NCBI GenBank assembly: GCA_036873135.1
Contig: JAPTYO010000015.1
Coordinates: 12,441,683-12,505,682, forward strand
Direction: 5' to 3'
Length of the DNA stretch: 64,000 nucleotides
Source of the DNA: Clarkia xantiana subsp. parviflora
Taxonomy: Eukaryota; Streptophyta; Magnoliopsida; Myrtales; Onagraceae
The notes under the pieces are model-generated. The model did not search any database and was not told where the DNA came from. It saw nothing but the letters and a program-made list of their open reading frames with translations. This document shows, in pieces, positions 56,942 to 64,000 of this stretch. Position numbers and translations under genes: made by a program. Within the stretch, counting starts at the first letter, position 1; every line of letters starts with the position of its first letter.

Positions 56942-57999
56942 GAATGGAAATTGGAAATCTAGACACGAAATTTGAGTTCAACGGTCAATACCTGCAAAGG
57001 ATAGGTAGGGGTGACCCCTTTGAACCTATCCCTTGTGAGATCATGCCTTCTCTACTGAAAGGTCGGTAGACGCGATGTCCTTGAACCGACTGTCGTTGGT
57101 GTAGATGACGACATAACCCACACAGGTACATTCCTAGTATGGTTCAGTTCACGCCCTGTGATCCCTAGGCCCTGGATCACTCGCCTGGTTCTGCAAGCGT
57201 TTCTAAGAATTGTGCCCTCAACAATTCCTTTCGAAGCGGCCCCACTTCTCACTCGCATAGGTGATTCTATGTCTCAAGAGCATCATCACGACTCTGAGTT
57301 CTCCTTACGAATCATTAAAAGCTTTGCGTAAAAATGATTTCAATTAAGTAATTTCCAATTACTGTGCTCGGTTTAACCGATTATTGAAGATCAATACCGG
57401 CAAATGCTTAACCTCATCTCCATCACTGTTTGCATCATGGGAATAGGCTCGGGGTTTGACCCCCCACAGTGACAACACTCACTCTTGTGATTAAGTTGTC
57501 CCATTGAACCAAGTTCTTGGGATCTCCAGTCATCATGGTTGGGTTTTCCTTCTCAAGAGCGTTTCCTACACGGGCTTTAGCCCCATTCCCTTCGATGCTT
57601 GGCCAAATAACTCTCTGGTTAACCCTTTCGGGTAGCGGATCCGCTATTTATCTGCCGACTTTACGATATCGGACACAATAAATATATTTGAGAGCAACTG
57701 TCTAATGGAATTATGACGTATATGTCTAAACATTCCATTATGTAGGTTATACTGTGTTATACAGATTGATCATCGCAGCGTTGCATCAATGTTCTCAAAC
57801 CAACAAAGTCCTCAGACTATCATTTCCTGCAGGAATAATTTTGTTAATCCAACATCTAAATTTAGATTGATTCTTTTGTGAACAACAGCTTCGCAAAGTG
57901 TCCCATTTCCCAACCTTTAACAAAGGTTTTCATGCCAAATGGGGGGTGCACCACTTATTTCTGCTTTAACCTTGTCTCTTAAAGAAAATCTTCAACATT
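56942..57999 (-). other. Cop5 3' non-coding region
   Basis: No domain recognised; short ORFs appear accidental. Confidence 0.5.
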
Positions 58000-58171
58000 T
58001 CATTAGATTGGATTTAATTTGGATTAAACCAAAACAAACTATCAATCTTTGCACTAACACAGGTTTTGGCCAATTAGTAAAATCCTCGAGAAAATGACAT
58101 AGCCATTCTGCATCTTCGGCACATTTCTCCAGTACAATAACTCAGACATGATCGTCGATCTGGCTATGACT

Positions 58172-58209
<38 letters not shown>

Positions 58210-59480
58210 GATTTTCTACGACACTGTTGCACCTCGTAAGGTGAATACGTAACCCCTTATACTCAAGGTGGTAGTGTCTAATCGGATATCCATTTTGCAT
58301 CACTATAACATTCTATCACATAAGGATATCTCTTTGTGTAGACCATGATTACGAATATGTCTCAGATACCAAAGTACCCTGATTACCCCGTTCTAATGGA
58401 CAACACTAGGGTTACTCGTAAATCGACTCAATACACTTACAACGTGAGCGATATCTGGTCTAGTGCATGACATTAAGTACATGACACTTCCAATAATTTG
58501 AGCATACTCAATTTGGGTAAAACATTCTCCCTTGTTCTTTGAAAAATACTTACTCGTATCTATTAGAGTAGTGACCTCGTTCTTGTCATCTTTGTTGAAT
58601 TTATCCAAAATCTTGTCAATATATGAGTTTGACTTAGAATGAGACCTTCCGATGATCTACTGAGTTTTAATCCAAAGATCACATCGGCAAGATACACGTC
58701 TTTCATGTCAATACTCAAATTCAACATACGTCCAACTGACCGGACTACATCATCGCTATTTCCAACGATTAGTATGTCATCAACGTAAAACATTTTTCAT
58801 ACTTATTTATTTTGAAACATTTCTCCAATTAAACATTGTCAAATTTATAAAGCCATTGTCTAGGCATCTGTCTAAGACCATACATAGATTTGACAAGCTT
58901 ACAAACTTTCTTTTCCTGCTCTCGCGCAGAGAAACCCTCAGGTTGTTCCATGTAGATTTCTTCCTCTAAATCTCCATGTATGAAAGTTGTTTTCACATCC
59001 ATTTGATGTACTTCTAGAATTTGCAAGGCTGCAATCGCAAGCACCATCCTTATGAATGTGATTCTAGATACTGGAGAAAATGTATCAAAATAATCCAGTC
59101 ATTTCTTTTGTCTATAGTCTTTTATGACAAGTCGGGCTTTGTAATTATCAATTGATCCATCTTCGTTCATTTTACGTTTGAATATCCACTTGTAGCCTAA
59201 CGGTTTGTCTTCGGGCGGAAGATCCACCAGCTCTCAAGTGTTGTTCTGCAAGATGGATTCAATATTACTGTTGATTGCCTATTTTCATAGAGGTCTCTCA
59301 GAAGAGTTTACGGATTCGTGGTAAGTCTAAGGTTCGACTTCAAGCATATAGGTCAGAAAAACTGGACCATAGGATTTTTCAATCCTTGCCCTTTTACTCA
59401 TCACGGGCTTGACCTCGGTTTCAACCTCGGTCTCGACCTTAACATGCCCTCCATGTTCTCGGTATTGACTATTTTTCCTC
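58000..59480 (-). pseudogene. Cop5 RT-RNase H remnant
   Basis: Reading the minus strand with several stops and shifts: SKRARIEKSYGPVFLTYML, then ELVDLPPEDKPLGYKWIFKR (about 59215), NYKARLVIKDYRQKK, HQMDVKTTFIHGDLEEEIY, SMYGLRQMPRQW, MFYVDDILIVGNSDD (catalytic YVDD near 58785) and MSCTRPDIAHVVSVLSRF. RNase H follows in pieces (GYVFTLRGATVS) and is interrupted by a poly(A) tract (poly(T) on the plus strand, 58171-58207), after which QTVIARSTIMSE resumes. It is clearly non-functional. Confidence 0.85.
58171..58207. repeat. Poly(T) tract inside RNase H remnant
   Basis: About 37 T residues on the plus strand at the place where a short lysine-coding A-run is expected in the family. Confidence 0.92.
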
Positions 59481-61923
59481 TATAGTCTCATATGCTTGCC
59501 TCTCCTCTAGACTTAGCCAAAAATACATTTTCCAAAGAAAAATGCATTTCTTGATTACATTAACGTATCTTTGTGTTTATTCGACACTTTCGATTCAAAC
59601 AGAAGAAATCGATACGCGTTACTGTTCTGAGCAAATCTTATGCAATCAACAGTTTAGCGCATGTATGCGCCTTTTCCGTAGAGGTATCATAACTTTTAGC
59701 AAGACACCCCCCACATTTGAAGGCACAACTCAAACAGAGTTTATCTTCCTTCTTATGGGGTACCTTATTCAAAAGGTAATTGCTAACAAACATGGTCTCA
59801 ACCACATTATTTTATTTCTTCCAGGAAAATTTTAACGTGTTAACACACGAGTTTGGTATGAAGTTATTACAAACTCTCAACCACATCATCATTGATCATC
59901 AGATCACCATCGTATCAATGTAAGTCATCAGACCGTCAAAACATCAACATTTTCCTTAAAACAATATGAGATCAAATTTGGTCATTAGACCGCCACGTTT
60001 CTAAAATTGGTATAACCCTCCGACCAATAAACGACATCGGCCCGTTGCACCGCAAGTGCCAAAACTACATTTTCATATTTTTATCTAATGCATGCCTAAT
60101 GACAATCCATTCACCTACTAAGCCAAAACCTTGACCGTCGACAACGTTATTAATACTAATTAGTCCAAAATAAACATTAAAACGTTGCCCGATTGGATCG
60201 AACCCGCAACCCAACTCCATCGGGGTTTTATGCGGTGTGCAATGACTTCACCGATTAAATCGTGTTTAAGTCAACATTCTCTAAACAGAGAATAATTGTT
60301 GCCGCATTTCTCATTGCGAAAACAATTAATAATTTAGTTGAAACTCAAGTTTTTATTTGTAAACCATGAATTTGTTATTGTTTCATACATAGCAATATTT
60401 CGTACTATCATCTACTAACGTAATTAATTACTTATTTTTCGCATCGCGTTTGGACAATTATTAAGTCGCAAACATCGCTATGTATTTAGAACAATAAGTT
60501 CGGTAATCCTATCGACCGAATAAGTTTCGTTTCAACGCAAACTTCACATTTAAGTTCTTGCTCTATTTTGATTTAGGAATATGAACCATGTTAGATAACT
60601 TCCGCAAGGTATCGTAATTAACAGGTCCTAAATTATTGTGCCACAAATTCAGCACAATAAGGAACATTCTTATCTCATGTTCACTATAGGCACTACGGCC
60701 AATGCAAAAATATTTTTATTCATGTTTACTTCAGGCACTACGGCCATTACACTTAAAGTAATTCAACTTCATCCAATCAAATTTTACGTCTATCTGTATT
60801 TAACGTACAGTTCTTTTGACGATTTCGAGTGCTCCCAATAGGGACGCTTCCTCCTCATTTTTTTTTCCAGAATTGTCAAAAAGAATTCCATCTTTTGACT
60901 TCAACTTTTTAAAGTAATTCTCGGCGACTTTCCCTGCATTATAGACGGCGGCCTAAACGAGTGTCCATCCTCGGTAATCAAGGCGTCGGTATAGCATCAC
61001 TCGCTAGAATAATAACATTTATAGACCACATCGTGAAGATGGTGATCTTTCCCAATTTTAGAGTTGTCCGCCAAGTGTTAGCTACATTCTCATTGAGTAG
61101 CGTTCAAACATTGGACCTATGACCAACTCCGGTTCGTACCCGACCCCACAATAGTAATCCGGAACATCAAATTCAGATTACTAAAATTCAAATAACGATT
61201 TGAATTTCTGATTTCAGTAATTAAGTTTAATCACTTCAATTACAAAAATCAAAATTTTTTTTTCTTCTGTTGGATAGAAAATAAACCTGGACACGGTTAC
61301 TTTCGGTTTTGACAAAACCAAACCCTCACGGAGCTAACCTTCTGAGTAAACACTCATGTACACATATCGCGGCGTACATACGTGCCAAGGTTAAGGTGTG
61401 TGCAATCGATTCGTTGATTCACACGTACATTTATATCAAATGTAACAGTTAGTGTTTTAGACAAGGAAATAAAATTTCCATAACAATTGTCATACACTCA
61501 AAATCGGCTTTAACCGACTTCTTAATCCAATTTTTAACAATGGATTCAACGACCCCAAAAGCCTCAACGGCTAAAGTGGGTCAAGTCACCAAAGCCTCCT
61601 TAGCAAACATATCAATTTCGGATGCCTTAATAGGTTTAACAACCTTGACCATCTCGATTTTTCATAGTAGTCTCAACGACTTAGCGACCTCAACGGTCCT
61701 AATAGCCTCAACGGCTTTTGACGACTTTACCAGTCTCGACGACCTAAATGGCCTTAGCGATTTTATCAGTCGCATGTGCTCTCGAGCATGTTCACATTTT
61801 CAACATCATTGTTCGACAATATTTGTGAACTTTTAGAGAATATTATAATTTTCTCCAAAAATTGAATCTTAAAATTCAATTAAGCATCCTCTCATAAAAC
61901 CAACAAATGAATTGCCTTAAGAT
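59481..61923. other. Cop5 internal region without genes
   Basis: Where gag, protease and integrase should be, nothing is recognisable. A repetitive stretch around 61540-61760 consists of CTCAACGGC / CTCGACGAC words and yields accidental ORFs. No standard primer-binding site adjoins the right LTR. Confidence 0.55.
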
Positions 61924-62678
61924 TGTTGGAATAATTGAGGGTAAATATACTAATTTATAAAGTCCATGGACCAAAAATGCAATTAATCAAATCTCGGTTA
62001 CTTACAAGTAATTCCTCCAATTAACATGCAAGATATAGGCAACACCGAAATTGTACGTATACTTCGACACGAAAACGAATACGTATTTTTATACTGAGGC
62101 CCGTGCTAATCACAGTCTCCTTAAGGCAATTTCGCCCCTCCCCACGGTTATGCAAAGGGGTTATACAAGGGGCGATCACCTCCCAGGATTCAACAGTGTC
62201 ATCGAATCGTGTTATGCATGCAACACGCTCGACCGAACCGAACCCAATACCTGAACTCAAACAAAGAACAGAAATGCCGACGACAACGGCTAAAAACAAC
62301 TAGAAAGGTTGAACACGACATAAGTCGAAATCAACCTAAGAAGAACTCTGCATTCGTCAACACGAAGAACAGAGGATGAGAAAATATAATTGGATCCCAA
62401 GATTATGGGTTCCGAAAAATTGAATACTCAACCAAGAAGGAAGAGATTTCATTTCTCATGGTGCAAAAAATGAGAAGGGGGAGACTCCTTTAAATAGGAT
62501 AGGAGAAGAGAGGAGATGCTTGAAGTGGTCGATGTGGTACAAACAAATTTCCACATTCACTAAAACAAATTGGGCTGGGCTAGAGTAAAAACAATGGGCT
62601 TGAACAAAATTAATTTAACTAAGCCCAAAAAACTAGCCTTAGTAAAATTTAATATAAAGGAGCCCAAATTTTCTAACA
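61924..62678 (-). repeat. Cop5 5' LTR
   Basis: Near-identical partner of 56171-56930; TG...CA ends; flanked by AATAT. Confidence 0.93.
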
Positions 62679-62798
62679 AATATAACAAATATATATATAT
62701 ATAGAAGAAAGATTCTCTATAATAATTAAGCTGCTCCCCATTTGATTCACATATATCTAATATAAGTGAACAATCTCTAGGTTTTGTTTTGAGTAGTG
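62679..62798 (-). other. Probable 3' untranslated region of the aspartic protease gene
   Basis: 120 bases between the stop codon and Cop5. AT-rich, with TATATATATA at about 62690-62702. Any polyadenylation signal further downstream has been displaced by Cop5. Confidence 0.5.
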
Positions 62799-64000
62799 TT
62801 AAGCGACACCAAACTTTTGAGTTGCCAAATCACACTGTACATGAGCTAGACCAATCCTAGACTTCTCCAAGTCATATTCCATCCAAACATTCTGCTGATG
62901 ATGATGACCAATCACATACGCCTCCATCCCAATCAGATCCGAGTTCCCGAAACTCAAGCAATGCACCGAATCATTCCCCCGAAATTCGTTCGCTACCCGA
63001 TAAAGCACCCGTTCTCCCGGAACCGTCATTTCCGCCCCGCGAAACACCATCGTTATCGCGGGAAGAACCAGAGGCAACCCGACCCGCCGGCTTCTCGGGA
63101 TCAAGTAACATAGGTCCATTGTTCCTTGGAACACAAAATCCGGGTCGTCTAAGACCCGTAAAAACCCGTGGGTTTGTTTCAAGAATTCGGTTCTTAGTGC
63201 ATTGTAGACAGGCCCGAGAAGGAATGTGAACTGGGTTCCGGAGTCAACCATGGTCTGACCCGCCCCGGTATGATCGGGTTCGAAAATGGACTTGGGTAGT
63301 GAAAGTAATGTATTGTTTACCCGAATACCTTCGAGCTGAACCGTGTAAGCGACCCGGTCGAAATAAGGAAGTGGAAGCGTGATTTGAACCAACGGGGTGT
63401 AGTTCAGAGGCATACCCGTTGAGAAATTGGCTTCCCCGAGTAGCAGAAGACCCGACAGGTTCGAACCCGATATGCAGTAGGAGAATTTAGGGAACCCCAT
63501 TTGGGATACGAGAGAGAGCGACCCGCGGTTCATGCCTATTAACCCGGTATTTCGGGAATCCTCATCCGGGTTGGAGCTAAAACCCGTATCCATACACCCG
63601 AATACAAGACCCGAAATTGGATCCGACCCGAAATTGAAGATATCCGTTGCAAGGTTCCCTTCACTGGACGACGCGTCGGCGTAAGAGAGCATGGCGTGGC
63701 AGAGACTCTTCGAGTCGCAAGAAACGGGTATGGTGAAGTCTCGGGTTCGGGTTCTGCAGATTTGAGAGGAACACCGCACTGGGGAGTATGACACGGATCG
63801 GTTCGGGTCGAAGCTATTCGGGTTTCCAACTGTTTTGTTGCACCGGAGCCAGGATAGTTCGCTGCCAGTGTCGATCACCATGGTGACGTTTTGCGGCGGC
63901 GTACCCACCGTGAGAGACACCGTAAGGCTGACGTTGTGGCGGAAATGGAGCTTGCTCGGAGCCCTATGACCCGACCCGGATTGGATCTCTCTAGTTTCCA
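62799..64000 (-). CDS. PCS1: Aspartic protease, PCS1-type (A1 pepsin-like), 5' end outside window
   Basis: The frame is open to the window edge (about 399 visible codons). The start and signal peptide are missing; the GTG at 63920 is internal. Counting from that GTG as residue 1, the catalytic motifs are DTGS at 17-20 (codon of D17 at 63870-63872) and DSGT at 226-229, with flap Tyr80. Plant-type features are SYADASSSEGNLATD, MNRGSLSLVSQMGFPKFSYC and GHHHQQNVW near the end. Several N-glycosylation sequons (NVT, NRS, NLS, NFS, NNT, NDS) fit a secretory-pathway protein. No intron is seen, as usual for this subfamily. Arabidopsis PCS1 is an ER-resident protease needed for embryo and gamete cell survival; the specific orthology is an inference. 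Its codon use and integrity contrast with the transposon debris around it. Confidence 0.9.
   Translation of the reverse strand, partial: ETREIQSGSGHRAPSKLHFRHNVSLTVSLTVGTPPQNVTMVIDTGSELSWLRCNKTVGNPNSFDPNRSVSYSPVRCSSQICRTRTRDFTIPVSCDSKSLCHAMLSYADASSSEGNLATDIFNFGSDPISGLVFGCMDTGFSSNPDEDSRNTGLIGMNRGSLSLVSQMGFPKFSYCISGSNLSGLLLLGEANFSTGMPLNYTPLVQITLPLPYFDRVAYTVQLEGIRVNNTLLSLPKSIFEPDHTGAGQTMVDSGTQFTFLLGPVYNALRTEFLKQTHGFLRVLDDPDFVFQGTMDLCYLIPRSRRVGLPLVLPAITMVFRGAEMTVPGERVLYRVANEFRGNDSVHCLSFGNSDLIGMEAYVIGHHHQQNVWMEYDLEKSRIGLAHVQCDLATQKFGVA

Larger units (their letters stand above)
56171..62678 (-). mobile_element. Cop5: recently inserted, defective copia-type element
   Basis: LTRs are at 56171-56930 and 61924-62678, with a perfect 5-bp duplication AATAT (56166-56170 and 62679-62683). 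The LTRs differ by about one substitution and one 5-bp indel. The interior holds only a decayed RT-RNase H (about 58000-59480, minus) and long non-coding tracts; gag, protease and integrase are missing. Orientation comes from the RT strand and the G-rich tract next to the left LTR. It is of a different family from Cop1-4. Confidence 0.9.

Noticed and set aside
58171..58207. Poly(T) taken as the A-tail of a minus-strand retroposon
   Set aside because: RNase H reading continues on both sides and no inserted sequence or target duplication adjoins it.
61540..61836. 98-residue Ser/Thr/Asp-rich ORF
   Set aside because: It arises from simple CTCAACGGC/CTCGACGAC repeats within Cop5; no similarity or context supports a gene.

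Overview
The window is nuclear DNA of a flowering plant, most likely a eudicot with a large, repeat-rich genome. Four observations support this: T-rich spliceosomal introns, plant-type Ty1/copia and Ty3/gypsy retrotransposons, a plant LINE carrying DUF4283, zf-CCHC_4 and zf-RVT domains, and one ordinary plant gene at the right edge. No rRNA gene, CRISPR array or prokaryotic operon is visible. About 62.6 kb is nested transposable elements. The only convincing host gene is a 5'-incomplete aspartic protease of the PCS1 type (62799-64000, minus).

Region 1-20242 is TatA, a Tat-like gypsy element on the minus strand with its gag end at the right; its left LTR lies outside the window. A second element of the same kind, TatB (2518-12961, both LTRs present), is inserted in it. 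TatA also carries a hAT element (15653-16943), which itself contains a second hAT element (15976-16662). Both Tat elements have gag and protease but no reverse transcriptase or integrase that I can find. Each also has, on the opposite strand, a gene with four introns whose N-terminal part resembles the Transposase_28 family. TatB landed in the last exon of TatA's copy.

Region 20243-53469 is a pile of related copia elements sharing LTR, leader and pol sequence. Cop4 (minus, oldest; 20243-22858 and about 28660-29013) is split by a LINE (about 22859-28660) and interrupted by Cop2 (minus, 29014 to about 45178). Cop2's 3' LTR is split by Cop1 (plus, 29205-37390). Cop2's 5' LTR is fused at about 45178 to a truncated Cop3 (minus, to 53469). 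Cop3 is the only one that keeps gag, protease, integrase, RT and RNase H, all broken. Its 5' LTR carries a PIF/Harbinger-type MITE (52588-53384).

Region 53470-62678 holds a possible SINE, a Mutator-like foldback element (53937-54739), a LINE 3' remnant, and Cop5 (minus, 56171-62678). Cop5's two LTRs are almost identical although its interior is badly decayed. It sits about 120 bases past the stop codon of the PCS1-type gene.

Insertion order inferred from nesting: Cop4 first; then the LINE, TatA and Cop2 into it; Cop1 into Cop2; TatB and the hAT elements into TatA. Judged by LTR similarity, Cop5 is the most recent. The most unusual content is the intron-bearing antisense gene of the Tat elements. 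Its introns read GT...AG only on the strand opposite to the element's own transcript, which may be how they survive retrotransposition.
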